This document shows, piece after piece, positions 53,646 to 62,593 of a stretch of 64,000 bases of DNA (positions within the stretch are counted from its first letter, which is position 1; each line of letters opens with the position of its first letter). Under the pieces are notes generated by a model that ran no database searches, was not told the DNA's origin, and worked only from the letters and a program-made list of their open reading frames with translations. Origin of the DNA: an unidentified eubacterium SCB49 (GTDB lineage: Bacteria; Bacteroidota; Bacteroidia; Flavobacteriales; Flavobacteriaceae). The stretch is taken from positions 124,001 to 188,000 of the forward strand of contig ABCO01000004.1 in the NCBI GenBank assembly GCA_000170815.1. Direction: 5' to 3'. Position numbers and translations under genes: made by a program.

Positions 53646-54794
53646 CTAGTATCCAAAATCATCCTTAATTTTATCAGCCTTATCTAGCATCTTGTCTATT
53701 GTAATAAAGTCTACTTCCTCTTTATCATAAGCTCCTTGATAGGTTCGCATAGCCTTTTTAGCTTCTCCATTTTCTTCATAAAAACGCCCCATATAATAAT
53801 CACCTAGTACAGTATTTGGATAATCTCGCTGAGCCATTGACGCAATAACTCTAAGTGACTCCCATTGTTTGCGCTTTACAGCAGCCGTAGCAGTAGCAAT
53901 ATAATCGTTAACACGTATGGGGTTATCAAGCCCAAAAAGGTCTTTTATAGTAGCATATTTATCAGTTAAATACTCACTGACAGGCTTATCAGTTTTCATC
54001 AACTCATTTGTATATTGTTGTTTACTAATAGGTCTATAAACTGAAAATATTTTTTCTATAGCATTTGGAAGTGCTCGAGCAACAAGACTATAATGAGTTG
54101 CTCCTTCAAAGTTGTCAAAATAGTAGTTAAATCGCTCACTCTTTACCGTTTTAAGCTGGCCATCAAGCTCTATAGCCGCTTCTTGCAAACCCTTAATATC
54201 ATCAGTACCCGTAGCTAGATAATAGAACATTTTATTATTTATTTCAGGAATACGTTGAACTAATCGATCTCCCATTGATGGCGCAGTATCTGGGCTCAAA
54301 CTGATTATACCATTAAAAAGAGGAGGATCTTTAAACAAATAATAATTGGTGAAATTTGCTGTAAAATCATGACCAATAGCAATAATAAATTTAGCTGTTC
54401 GAAATTTTGAATCTATATACGGAATAAGTTCAAGACCTAAAAACTCGAAAAAATCTGCACCAGATTCTGCTGGCATATAGTTAGTATCATCATAATAAGC
54501 ATCATCATACCTAGAATCTCCCTGCATCACACCTACTACAATAGACTCAGGCATATCTTCCCAATAACTAAAGTAATCTATGTTTCCAGCTACAGGTTCA
54601 AAAAGATAATCTGCATCAAGAACAAGCACAATAGGATACACTTTATCTTGATTTTGTTCATAATTACGAGGCAATTGTATTTTAAGCCTACGTGTTGTAT
54701 CTAATTTTTTAGATTCGAACTCTTCATAAATTATCTGTGCTGGGGCAATCGTGTAACAAAGTGCCAAAATGAGTACTAAAAAAACTTTTTTCAT
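53646..54794 (-). CDS. Periplasmic alpha/beta-hydrolase (esterase D/Fes-type) with C-terminal TPR-like part
   Basis: 382 aa from the ATG at 54794; the open extension upstream (20 codons) is not expected to be translated. Signal peptide MKKVFLVLILALCYTIAPAQ. Residues ~25-270 resemble the putative-esterase family: RRLKIQLPRNYEQNQDKVYP, IVLVLDADYLF, SIVVGVMQGDSRYDD and the elbow region FIIAIGHDFTANF. The usual GHSxGG elbow reads GHDFTAN, so the serine nucleophile is missing, as in some non-catalytic relatives; a His occurs in EGATHYSLV. The C-terminal ~90 residues form helices with a TPR-like GDYYMGRFYEENGEAKKAMR. Function unknown. Confidence 0.8.
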   Translation of the reverse strand: MKKVFLVLILALCYTIAPAQIIYEEFESKKLDTTRRLKIQLPRNYEQNQDKVYPIVLVLDADYLFEPVAGNIDYFSYWEDMPESIVVGVMQGDSRYDDAYYDDTNYMPAESGADFFEFLGLELIPYIDSKFRTAKFIIAIGHDFTANFTNYYLFKDPPLFNGIISLSPDTAPSMGDRLVQRIPEINNKMFYYLATGTDDIKGLQEAAIELDGQLKTVKSERFNYYFDNFEGATHYSLVARALPNAIEKIFSVYRPISKQQYTNELMKTDKPVSEYLTDKYATIKDLFGLDNPIRVNDYIATATAAVKRKQWESLRVIASMAQRDYPNTVLGDYYMGRFYEENGEAKKAMRTYQGAYDKEEVDFITIDKMLDKADKIKDDFGY

Positions 54795-55085
54795 GCTTTC
54801 TGAAATTTTATAGTTGTGAAGATAATAAAAAATGAAACCACAAAAGAAATACAATTATAAAACCAATAAAAAGAAAAAGCACTGTTAAATTAAATTTATA
54901 AAATACGTGTTTTCACCTAATCTTATTCCTACAAAGGGTTTAAACAATTTTTTGTATATTTAAAGTACCCAAATAAATTAATTTTTTACAAAACACTAAC
55001 ACCCTAACTCCCTGAAAAATAGACCTACATCTATTTTTCATAGCTAGACACATGGTGTAATGTCTTGTAATATAAATTGCAACTC

Positions 55086-55745
55086 ATGAAAAACAAACAA
55101 GTTTTCATCGCACACTATTGCGAAAATAACAACACATCTATTGAAGAATCTCTAATTGACAAAGACTACATTATCACTAGAAAAAAATGTAGTGGTGTGA
55201 AAGTACTTAGATATGTTATAAGAGAAAAACCAGACCTCTGCATATTAAAATCAGCCTACGAAGACATAGAAGGACTGAAAATAATAAAGGAAGCACTTAA
55301 AAAAAACAGCAAAACAAAGTTCATTTTAGTTTTTAAAGAAATAAACGAAATTGACATAGTAGTAGCCATGCAATTCAATGTTTTTGGTTGTATAAGCTGT
55401 AATGACGGGAAATACGAAGTATTAACCTGCTTAGACAAAGTTCACAATAACGAAAGGTATTTGTCTAAAGAGATTTACGACAAGATAGATGAAGATCAAT
55501 TATCAAACTACACCAATTTCACAGAAATTCAGACTAAAATTATCGCCTATATTGGTTTTTATATAAGCTCAGAAAAAATTGCTAAAAAACTAAATATTTC
55601 AATCACATCTGTAAATAAAGAAATAAATTTTATAAAGAAGCAATTACGCCTTGGTTCAAATCAACCATTATATTTATGGGCTGTAAAAAACACAAATTTT
55701 ATTGAAGCTTTATTAGTAAATAAATTTGAAGAAGAACCTGCGTAA
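55086..55745 (+). CDS. LuxR-type regulator with degenerate receiver domain
   Basis: 219 aa from the ATG at 55086 (a TTG at 55077 also fits the frame). The N-terminal ~120 residues align with a receiver fold (KVLRYVIREKPDLCILKSAYEDIEGLKII), but the phospho-acceptor position is Lys55 instead of Asp, and the N-terminal acidic pair is replaced by HYCENN. The C-terminal ~65 residues form a LuxR-like helix-turn-helix (FTEIQTKIIAYIGFYISSEK, then IAKKLNISITSVNKEINFI). It probably binds DNA without phosphorylation control. Family placement is moderate; target unknown. Confidence 0.75.
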   Translation: MKNKQVFIAHYCENNNTSIEESLIDKDYIITRKKCSGVKVLRYVIREKPDLCILKSAYEDIEGLKIIKEALKKNSKTKFILVFKEINEIDIVVAMQFNVFGCISCNDGKYEVLTCLDKVHNNERYLSKEIYDKIDEDQLSNYTNFTEIQTKIIAYIGFYISSEKIAKKLNISITSVNKEINFIKKQLRLGSNQPLYLWAVKNTNFIEALLVNKFEEEPA

Positions 55746-55778
55746 ATTTTAAGTTTTTAGTAAGTACAACTATGTTTC

Positions 55779-56750
55779 TTATTTGCTAATTTTAGCTTTG
55801 TTATATATAGGCAAAGCAACGAGAGATGTGATTCCAATTAATAGAATTGCAGCAATATTTGACGCCCAAACTATCCATCCAAAGGCAGTACCCACAGTAA
55901 AGTTTATAGCAAATAACGAAAGAACTCCAGCTACTGCTGCAGGATATGTACCAAAACCACTATTTGTAAAAGCAAAAGTAAAGCTACCTACAACAAAGGT
56001 TATTATCAATGTACTAAACGCAATGTCTGATGTCTGCTCAAGAGCTAAGGTTGCCGAATAAAATGAAAGTATATATAAACCCCAAATTAAAAAAGTATGA
56101 AAAACAAAAGCACCTTTCTTCTTCATTGTCCAAATACTAAGCACACCATCCTTAAGACCAGAGATAAATGTTTTTATTTTTGAAATAAAACCAAATTTTA
56201 AATATCTAAGCAATACATACCCCACTATTAAAAGTACAACACCAACAACACCGAGAATTAGCAGTTTTTTAATAGGGATTAGCTCTGTAACATAAGCAAA
56301 AAGTATATCATACTTTAAAAAAATAGCTAAAAGCGTAAAAGCTAATAGAAAAATTAAATCCACTACGCGTTCAGAGATTATAGTACCAAACCCTTTGTCA
56401 AAAGGAACACCTTCATACCTACTTAATAAAACCCCACGTGTTATCTCCCCACTCTTTGGAATCCCAAGATTCATCAAATATGCTACTGCAATTGACATAA
56501 AATTATTTGTCAACTTAGGCTTATACCCAAGAGGCTCAAGCATAAATAACCATCTATATGCTCGGGAAATATGACTAAAAATACTGAGACTTACAGCTAT
56601 AATAACATAACCATAATTAGCATTTCTAAAATAAGACTTTAAATCTTCAACTTGAGTATCTGTAAAATCACTAAAAATATACCAGATTAAAAAAATGCCA
56701 AGCCCAAGAGGGATGGCAATCTTTAAAATTTGTGAGAATGTTTTATTCAA
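55779..56750 (-). CDS. Lysylphosphatidylglycerol synthase-type flippase-like membrane protein (YbhN/UPF0104)
   Basis: 323 aa, about eight transmembrane helices (e.g. IAIPLGLGIFLIWYIFSDF, LLILGVVGVVLLIVGYVLL, VAGVLSLFAINFTVGTAFG). Family-typical features are HISRAYRWLFMLEPLGYKP and NLGIPKSGEITRGVLLSRYE. The MprF-like transmembrane domain occurs alone, without the synthase domain, so lipid flipping or transport is the best guess. The only start is TTG, 2 nt after the panD stop; the two genes form a coupled pair, though the functions are not obviously related. Confidence 0.88.
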   Translation of the reverse strand: MNKTFSQILKIAIPLGLGIFLIWYIFSDFTDTQVEDLKSYFRNANYGYVIIAVSLSIFSHISRAYRWLFMLEPLGYKPKLTNNFMSIAVAYLMNLGIPKSGEITRGVLLSRYEGVPFDKGFGTIISERVVDLIFLLAFTLLAIFLKYDILFAYVTELIPIKKLLILGVVGVVLLIVGYVLLRYLKFGFISKIKTFISGLKDGVLSIWTMKKKGAFVFHTFLIWGLYILSFYSATLALEQTSDIAFSTLIITFVVGSFTFAFTNSGFGTYPAAVAGVLSLFAINFTVGTAFGWIVWASNIAAILLIGITSLVALPIYNKAKISK

Positions 56751-56752
56751 AA

Positions 56753-57100
56753 TTAGGTAAGTAAATTATCCTCATTTGGAAAGACCAAACTTGGCTTAAA
56801 TTTTTGAGCCTCTTCAATGGTCATCATACCATAGGTAATCAATATTAATATATCACCTGGAGCTACTTTACGGGCCGCAGCACCATTAAGGGTAATTTCG
56901 CCACTACCCCTAGGTCCAGGAATAGCATAGGTTTCTAATCTTTCACCATTATTATTATTAACAATTTGCACTTTCTCCCCTTCCACAATATTTGCGGCGT
57001 CTAGAAGATCTTCATCAATGGTTATGCTCCCTATGTAATTTAGGTCTGCTCCAGTGACTTTTACTCTGTGTATCTTAGATTTTACAACGTGTATTAACAT
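56753..57100 (-). CDS. panD: Aspartate 1-decarboxylase
   Basis: 115 aa pyruvoyl enzyme that makes beta-alanine from aspartate for pantothenate. Self-cleavage occurs at Gly-Ser in [19 protein letters not shown] (residues ~25-26), giving the pyruvoyl group. Other motifs are [20 protein letters not shown] and [13 protein letters not shown] -7 box sits 4 nt before the ATG. panC is the next gene on the same strand upstream but has its own promoter. Confidence 0.97.
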   Translation of the reverse strand: MLIHVVKSKIHRVKVTGADLNYIGSITIDEDLLDAANIVEGEKVQIVNNNNGERLETYAIPGPRGSGEITLNGAAARKVAPGDILILITYGMMTIEEAQKFKPSLVFPNEDNLLT

Positions 57101-57104
57101 ACTG

Positions 57105-57112
57105 CAAAGATA
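57105..57112 (-). promoter_or_regulatory. -7 promoter box directly before panD
   Basis: TATCTTTG on the minus strand, ending 4 nt before the panD ATG; implies a leaderless or nearly leaderless mRNA. Confidence 0.5.
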
Positions 57113-57167
57113 CTTAAGATTTCAGAAAATAAAACCAAAACTATCATAATTCCTTGTTATATACTTT

Positions 57168-58016
57168 TTAACCTTTTCCTAGATAAATATTATCTATAAG
57201 CCTTACATCTCCAACAAATACAACGATAAAAGCTCTGTAATTATCTTTTTTGCTTTTGGTATGTGCCGTTTTTAAAGTTTCTTCGTTTGCAATGACAAAA
57301 TACTCTAAATCGAACATCTTTTGATCTGAAAACATAGAAGCCACATACTGATTAAGCTCTTCTATACTTAAAGAATTCCATTGATTTTTTACATGCTTTA
57401 GTGTTTTGTAAATAAGTGTAGATTTTTCAAACTCTAACGCACTAAGTCTTGTATTTCTTGAGCTTCTTGCCAATCCACTTGGTTCTCTAACAATGTCGCA
57501 TCCAACAATACGAATATCATACTGTTTAATTTCAACTAATTTTTTAATAATCTGCAACTGCTGAAAATCTTTCTCACCAAAATAAGCAGCAGAAGGTTTC
57601 ACCGCATCAAACAATAGGCTAACCACTGTACCAACACCATCAAAGTGACCATGTCTAAAAGCACCTTCCATCTCTTTAGCAATTGGTCCAAAATCAAATT
57701 GAGCAGATTGTACTTTATCTCCATAAAGATCTTTAGCATCTGGAGCATAGACAAGAATTTTATCACTTACTTGTTTTAACAAAGCTGCATCTTTATGAAG
57801 TGTTCGAGGATACTTTTTAAGATCACTTGCGTTATCAAATTGGGTAGGATTCACAAAAATACTTACAACACAAACTTCATTTTCTTCGAGCGCTTTTTTT
57901 ACTAGCTCAAGATGACCATCATGCAACGCCCCCATAGTTGGCACAAAACCTACTGTTTCCGGCATTTTATCACTTATAAAGCTTTGTAATTCTGTCTGTG
58001 TTTTATATATATTCAT
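57168..58016 (-). CDS. panC: Pantothenate synthetase
   Basis: 282 aa from the ATG at 58016; an in-frame extension of 17 codons lies upstream but crosses the promoter. Condenses pantoate and beta-alanine using ATP. Motifs: FVPTMGALHDGHLELVKKA (HIGH-like), VVSIFVNPTQFDN, FRHGHFDGVGTVVSLLF, AYFGEKDFQQLQIIKKLV, and LARSSRNTRLS (KMSKS-like). Upstream of panD on the same strand, completing the beta-alanine branch to pantothenate; panB is not in the window. Confidence 0.97.
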   Translation of the reverse strand: MNIYKTQTELQSFISDKMPETVGFVPTMGALHDGHLELVKKALEENEVCVVSIFVNPTQFDNASDLKKYPRTLHKDAALLKQVSDKILVYAPDAKDLYGDKVQSAQFDFGPIAKEMEGAFRHGHFDGVGTVVSLLFDAVKPSAAYFGEKDFQQLQIIKKLVEIKQYDIRIVGCDIVREPSGLARSSRNTRLSALEFEKSTLIYKTLKHVKNQWNSLSIEELNQYVASMFSDQKMFDLEYFVIANEETLKTAHTKSKKDNYRAFIVVFVGDVRLIDNIYLGKG

Positions 58017-58037
58017 TGGTATATTTTCATAAAAAAG

Positions 58038-58045
58038 CAAAATTA
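58038..58045 (-). promoter_or_regulatory. -7 promoter box of panC
   Basis: TAATTTTG on the minus strand, 21 nt upstream of the panC ATG; no clear -33. Confidence 0.5.
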
Positions 58046-58076
58046 AGTTATTACTCTTAAACTGCATAAAATTTCG

Positions 58077-58084
58077 TAATTTTG
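58077..58084 (+). promoter_or_regulatory. -7 promoter box of the glycogen-synthase-like operon
   Basis: TAATTTTG on the plus strand, back to back with the panC box. It gives a leader of about 115 nt before the ATG at 58205. Confidence 0.5.
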
Positions 58085-58204
58085 CATGTTTTTAAACAAA
58101 TAAACTAACTAACTATTATTTTATTGAAATGCACGGCGGTTTTTGTCGTCATTCTTCCAGGAGAATGTTTTTCATTATAGGATAATGGTGTAAAAATAAA
58201 AAGG

Positions 58205-59026
58205 ATGAAAGATAAAAGGATCTTGTATGTGTCATCAGAAGTAATACCATATTTACCTGAGACCGAGATTTCTTCGATGTCGTTTGAAGCCCCTAGAATG
58301 GTGAATAACAACGGAGGGCAGATTAGAATTTTTATGCCGAGATACGGTAATATAAACGAGCGTCGTCACCAATTACACGAGGTAATACGCCTATCAGGAA
58401 TGAATCTAGTGATTAATGACCTAGATATGCCACTTATTATTAAAGTGGCCTCTATACCAAAAGAGCGCATGCAGGTTTACTTTATTGACAATGAAGATTA
58501 CTTTAAGCGTAAGGCTATGTATGCAGATGAAGATGGTAATTACTTTAAAGATAATGATGAGCGCGCTATATTCTTTGCAAAAGGAGTTATAGAAACAGTA
58601 AAAAAACTAAACTGGTCACCAGATATTATACATGTACATGGATGGCTTGCTTCTTTTTTACCTCTTTACCTACGTAATTACTACGGAAATGAGCCGTTAT
58701 TTGAAAATAGTAAAATAATTACATCAGTATACAATCAAGGTTTTTCTGGAACGTTAAACACCAAAGTTATAGACAAAGTACTATATGATGGTATGGAAGA
58801 AGAAAATCTTGAAGAATTGAAAACTCCAGATTTTATCAACTTAATGAAAGTTGCTATTAAAAATTCAGATGCTGTAATTATGGGATCTGAAGAAGTATCA
58901 GATGAGATAAATAGTTTTATTAAATCCCGTAATATACCAGTATTACCATTTCAGAAACCAGAAGATCTAGAGCATTCGTATTTAGATTTTTATGAAAACA
59001 AAGTACTAGAGAGTACTGAAGAATAA
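58205..59026 (+). CDS. Glycogen/starch-synthase-like protein, N-terminal domain only
   Basis: 273 aa. Resembles the GT5 glycogen synthase N-terminal Rossmann domain: RILYVSSEVIPYLPETEISS, then IRIFMPRYGNINERRHQLHE and IIHVHGWLASFLPLYLRNYY. However, the ADP-glucose-binding KTGGL near residue 15 is replaced by PETEI, and the C-terminal GT-B domain with the catalytic glutamate is absent (normal length ~470-480 aa). So it is unlikely to be a glucosyltransferase by itself; it may be regulatory or structural. First gene of an operon with DUF4270 and glmS (4 and 10 nt gaps). Confidence 0.8.
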   Translation: MKDKRILYVSSEVIPYLPETEISSMSFEAPRMVNNNGGQIRIFMPRYGNINERRHQLHEVIRLSGMNLVINDLDMPLIIKVASIPKERMQVYFIDNEDYFKRKAMYADEDGNYFKDNDERAIFFAKGVIETVKKLNWSPDIIHVHGWLASFLPLYLRNYYGNEPLFENSKIITSVYNQGFSGTLNTKVIDKVLYDGMEEENLEELKTPDFINLMKVAIKNSDAVIMGSEEVSDEINSFIKSRNIPVLPFQKPEDLEHSYLDFYENKVLESTEE

Positions 59027-59030
59027 ACGT

Positions 59031-60623
59031 ATGAAAAAGAACCCTTTTTTGCCTTACACAGTGGCGATTTTTGCAATCATTATCGGACTTGCATCATGTT
59101 CAGAAGATTTTGAAAGCATAGGAACAGAAATTGTTAATGACCAAGGACTTAACGTAGAGGTAAACAGAGAAGCTACCGTTGTTGCTTACAGCAGAAAACT
59201 ATCACCATTTAGGTCCAATAATGTGACTAAATACCAATTAGGAACTTATTCTGATCCTGTTTTTGGGGAAAGTACGGCAAATATTTTAACTCAAGTAAAC
59301 TTATCTGAATCAGACCCTGATTTTGGTGAGAATGCTGTTGTAGATAGTGTTTACATTTATATCCCTTATTTTAGTACGGCAGGAGAAACAGAAGATGAAG
59401 TAACTGAATATACATTAGATTCTATTTATGGGTCATCACCTATTAGACTTGAGTTTTTTGAAAGCACTTACCTGCTTCGTAATCTAGATCCAACTTCTAA
59501 TTTTGAAGAGGCTCAACGTTACTATACAGATGAAGGTTCATTATTTGAAGATTATCTTTCTACTAGCTTACTCGAAATCCCTGAATTCACACCAAGCGCA
59601 TCAGAAATTGCACTTGTAGAAGGTGAAGATGACGATGAAGAGACCACTAGATTTGCGCCAGGACTTAGAGCACAATTATCATCAGATTTCTTTCAACAAT
59701 TAATTATTGATAAATCTGGACAACCTGAGCTTTTGAGTAATTCAAATTTCTTAAACTACTTTAGAGGAATCTATATTAAAGCAAGTAATATTACTGCTAA
59801 TGGAACTTTGGTGAACTTAAATCTTGAAGAAGCTGTAATCGACATCTCATATACTTTTGACGACGACGACGAAGTAGACGAGAGAGGTACAGATGTTTTT
59901 CAATTAACTTTAAACAGTATCTCAGTCAACACTTTTGACACAACATTAAACCCTACTATTGCCAATGATTTACTAAATGTAGATCGTGTAAATGGAGAAG
60001 AAAACCTATATTTACGCGGTGGTGAAGGGATTATGTCTATCATCGAACTTTTTGGAAATGAAGATTCTATAGGTTATAATGATTTTGGAGTTGTTAACCA
60101 GCCTAACGGAATACCTGATGAGCTTGATGAAATAAGACAAAAAGGTTGGCTAATTAACGAAGCAAATCTAGTCTTTCACGTAAACCAAGACCTAATGGTA
60201 GGAGGTGAAACAGAGCCAGAACGTATTTTTATTTATGATTTTAAAAATAATGAAAGACTTACAGACTATGATCTTGACCCTACTATTAGTGAAACTGAAT
60301 TAGTAGATGCAGTAACAACACATTTAGGAAGACTTGAGCGTGACGATAGTGACAATGGTAGTTATTATAAAGTTAGAATTACTAACTTTATGAACAATCT
60401 AGTAAACCAAGATTCAACAGGTGTAAAACTAGGTCTAGTAGTTGCTCAAGATGTGATTAACCCAAATTTTTTAAAATTAAGAAACATACAATCTCCAGGT
60501 ATAGAATACGTTCCAGAAGTAAGTTTACAATCTCCTGAAGGAACAATACTATATGGTAACGCAACCCCAAATGAAGAGAAGCGTCTTACTTTAGAGATTT
60601 ATTATACAGACCCTAACCAATAA
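59031..60623 (+). CDS. DUF4270 lipoprotein
   Basis: 530 aa. Lipoprotein signal LPYTVAIFAIIIGLASCSED (Cys ~24), then a large, acidic, probably beta-rich domain of the DUF4270 type: FESIGTEIVNDQGLNVEVNR, VTKYQLGTYSDPVFGESTAN, AVVDSVYIYIPYFST, and a late GIEYVPEVSLQSPEGTILYG. DUF4270 is found almost only in Bacteroidota and its function is unknown; outer-membrane localisation is likely. Lies between the glycogen-synthase-like gene and glmS, possibly linked to cell-surface carbohydrate. Confidence 0.85.
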   Translation: MKKNPFLPYTVAIFAIIIGLASCSEDFESIGTEIVNDQGLNVEVNREATVVAYSRKLSPFRSNNVTKYQLGTYSDPVFGESTANILTQVNLSESDPDFGENAVVDSVYIYIPYFSTAGETEDEVTEYTLDSIYGSSPIRLEFFESTYLLRNLDPTSNFEEAQRYYTDEGSLFEDYLSTSLLEIPEFTPSASEIALVEGEDDDEETTRFAPGLRAQLSSDFFQQLIIDKSGQPELLSNSNFLNYFRGIYIKASNITANGTLVNLNLEEAVIDISYTFDDDDEVDERGTDVFQLTLNSISVNTFDTTLNPTIANDLLNVDRVNGEENLYLRGGEGIMSIIELFGNEDSIGYNDFGVVNQPNGIPDELDEIRQKGWLINEANLVFHVNQDLMVGGETEPERIFIYDFKNNERLTDYDLDPTISETELVDAVTTHLGRLERDDSDNGSYYKVRITNFMNNLVNQDSTGVKLGLVVAQDVINPNFLKLRNIQSPGIEYVPEVSLQSPEGTILYGNATPNEEKRLTLEIYYTDPNQ

Positions 60624-60633
60624 CTAACTAATT

Positions 60634-62481
60634 ATGTGCGGAATTGTCGGCTACATAGGTAACAAACAAGCCTACCCAATTATTATTAATGGACTAAAAC
60701 GTCTAGAATATCGTGGTTATGATAGTGCAGGAATTGCATTATTTGACGGTAAAAAAATTCAACTATCCAAAACAAAAGGAAAAGTTGTAGATCTAGAAGC
60801 ACGTGTTGCCGAAGAGATAGAAACAAAAGGATCGGTTGGTATAGGTCATACCAGATGGGCTACACACGGTATACCTAATGATGTAAACTCACACCCACAC
60901 TGTTCTAATAGTGGAGATCTAGTTCTAATTCATAATGGAATCATAGAAAACTACGCCTCTCTTAAAACTGAACTAATTAATAGAGGGTATACTTTTAAAA
61001 GTGATACAGACACAGAAGTACTAGTTAATCTTATTGAAGAAATAAAAAAACAAGAAGATGTAAAATTAGGAAAAGCAGTTCAGATTGCGCTTAACCAAGT
61101 AGTTGGAGCTTATGCAATCGCACTTTTTGACATAAAAAAACCTAATGAATTAGTAGTCGCAAAACTAGGGAGCCCATTAGCAATAGGTATTGGTGAAGAT
61201 GAGTTTTTTGTCGCTAGTGATGCATCTCCTTTTATTGAATTCACTAAAGATGCTATTTATCTTGAAGATGAAGAAATGGCTATTATTAGACTTGGCCGCG
61301 AAGTTAGGGTTCGAAAAATTAAAAATGACAAACTTGTTAATGCTAACATCCAAAAGTTAAAACTTAACCTTGAGCAGATAGAAAAAGGTGGTTATGACCA
61401 CTTTATGCTTAAGGAAATTTACGAACAACCTACCGTAATTAAAGACACCTACAGAGGTAGATTATTAGCAAATAAAGGTATCATTAAGCTTGGTGGCTTA
61501 GACGATAATATATCAAGATTTACAAATGCAGATCGCATTATTATTATTGCTTGTGGTACTTCTTGGCACGCAGGTCTTGTAGCAGAATATATTTTTGAAG
61601 AATGGACTCGCATCCCTGTAGAAGTGGAATATGCAAGTGAATTTAGATACAGAAATCCTATCATCACAGAAAAAGATATTGTAATCGCAATTTCTCAAAG
61701 TGGTGAAACTGCAGATACTTTAGCAGCCATAAAACTAGCTAAGCAAAGAGGTGCATTTGTTTATGGAATTTGCAATGTAGTAGGGTCTACTATATCAAGA
61801 GAAACTCATAGTGGATCGTATACTCATGCAGGTCCAGAAATTGGTGTTGCTTCTACAAAAGCATTTACAACTCAAATTACTGTGCTTACAATGATGGCAC
61901 TAGAAATAGGTAGAGTTAAAGGCGCTATCGCTCAGTCTGACTACATGCTTCACCTTCGTGAACTAGAACTTATTCCAGGTCACGTAGAAGCTGCTTTAAA
62001 AAGTAATGAAAAAATAGAGGAAATTGCTGCTGTATTTAAAAATGCTAAAAACTTTTTATACTTAGGAAGAGGAGTAAACTTCCCTGTTGCTCTTGAAGGA
62101 GCATTAAAGTTAAAAGAGATATCATACATACACGCAGAAGGATATCCAGCTGCTGAAATGAAACACGGGCCAATTGCCCTTATTGATGATCAGATGCCTG
62201 TAGTTGTGGTTGCTATAAACTGTAATCATTACGGTAAAGTAGTTAGTAACATAGAAGAAATTAAAGCACGAAGTGGTAAGATAATCGCAGTAGTGACTGA
62301 AGGAGACACTGAAGTGGCTGCACTAGCAGATTATGTTATGGAAGTACCAGATACTCCAGAAACACTCACTCCGCTTCTTACTACTATTCCTTTACAGTTG
62401 TTATCATATCACATTGCAGTGATGTTAGATAAAAATGTGGATCAACCACGTAATCTAGCAAAATCTGTTACGGTAGAATAA
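60634..62481 (+). CDS. glmS: Glutamine-fructose-6-phosphate aminotransferase (isomerizing)
   Basis: 615 aa. Makes glucosamine-6-phosphate, the entry to peptidoglycan and LPS amino sugars. Class II glutaminase domain with catalytic Cys2 (MCGIVGYIGNKQAYP), HTRWATHG, and DTEVLVNLIEE. Two SIS sugar-isomerase domains follow (IIIACGTSWHAG, AISQSGETADTLAA; LGRGVNFPVALEGALKLKEI), ending NVDQPRNLAKSVTVE. Third gene of the operon; no glmS ribozyme-like leader can be present because the gene follows DUF4270 by 10 nt. Confidence 0.97.
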   Translation: MCGIVGYIGNKQAYPIIINGLKRLEYRGYDSAGIALFDGKKIQLSKTKGKVVDLEARVAEEIETKGSVGIGHTRWATHGIPNDVNSHPHCSNSGDLVLIHNGIIENYASLKTELINRGYTFKSDTDTEVLVNLIEEIKKQEDVKLGKAVQIALNQVVGAYAIALFDIKKPNELVVAKLGSPLAIGIGEDEFFVASDASPFIEFTKDAIYLEDEEMAIIRLGREVRVRKIKNDKLVNANIQKLKLNLEQIEKGGYDHFMLKEIYEQPTVIKDTYRGRLLANKGIIKLGGLDDNISRFTNADRIIIIACGTSWHAGLVAEYIFEEWTRIPVEVEYASEFRYRNPIITEKDIVIAISQSGETADTLAAIKLAKQRGAFVYGICNVVGSTISRETHSGSYTHAGPEIGVASTKAFTTQITVLTMMALEIGRVKGAIAQSDYMLHLRELELIPGHVEAALKSNEKIEEIAAVFKNAKNFLYLGRGVNFPVALEGALKLKEISYIHAEGYPAAEMKHGPIALIDDQMPVVVVAINCNHYGKVVSNIEEIKARSGKIIAVVTEGDTEVAALADYVMEVPDTPETLTPLLTTIPLQLLSYHIAVMLDKNVDQPRNLAKSVTVE

Positions 62482-62500
62482 ACAAAAAACACATATACTT

Positions 62501-62544
62501 AAAAAACTCCTTTTTATAGATCTTACTATAAAAAGGAGTTTTTT
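62501..62544 (+). terminator. Terminator of the glmS operon
   Basis: Perfect 19-bp stem AAAAAACTCCTTTTTATAG (62501-62519) / CTATAAAAAGGAGTTTTTT (62526-62544), loop 6 nt. Confidence 0.92.
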
Positions 62545-62558
62545 GTTTAAAACAAGCA

Positions 62559-62583
62559 TGGCCTAACTACTTTGGTTAGGCAT
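62559..62583 (-). terminator. Probable terminator of paaK
   Basis: GCCTAAC (62561-62567) / GTTAGGC (62575-62581) with flanking AT pairs and a moderate T-rich run on the minus strand, just after the paaK stop. Confidence 0.55.
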
Positions 62584-62593
62584 AACATGTTTA

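Noticed and set aside
54795..54854. Longer esterase start (20 extra residues)
   Set aside because: It would bury the obvious signal peptide MKKVFLVLILALC at an internal position.
62559..62583. Palindrome as a repeat element or att site
   Set aside because: Better explained as the paaK terminator; no second copy seen in the window.
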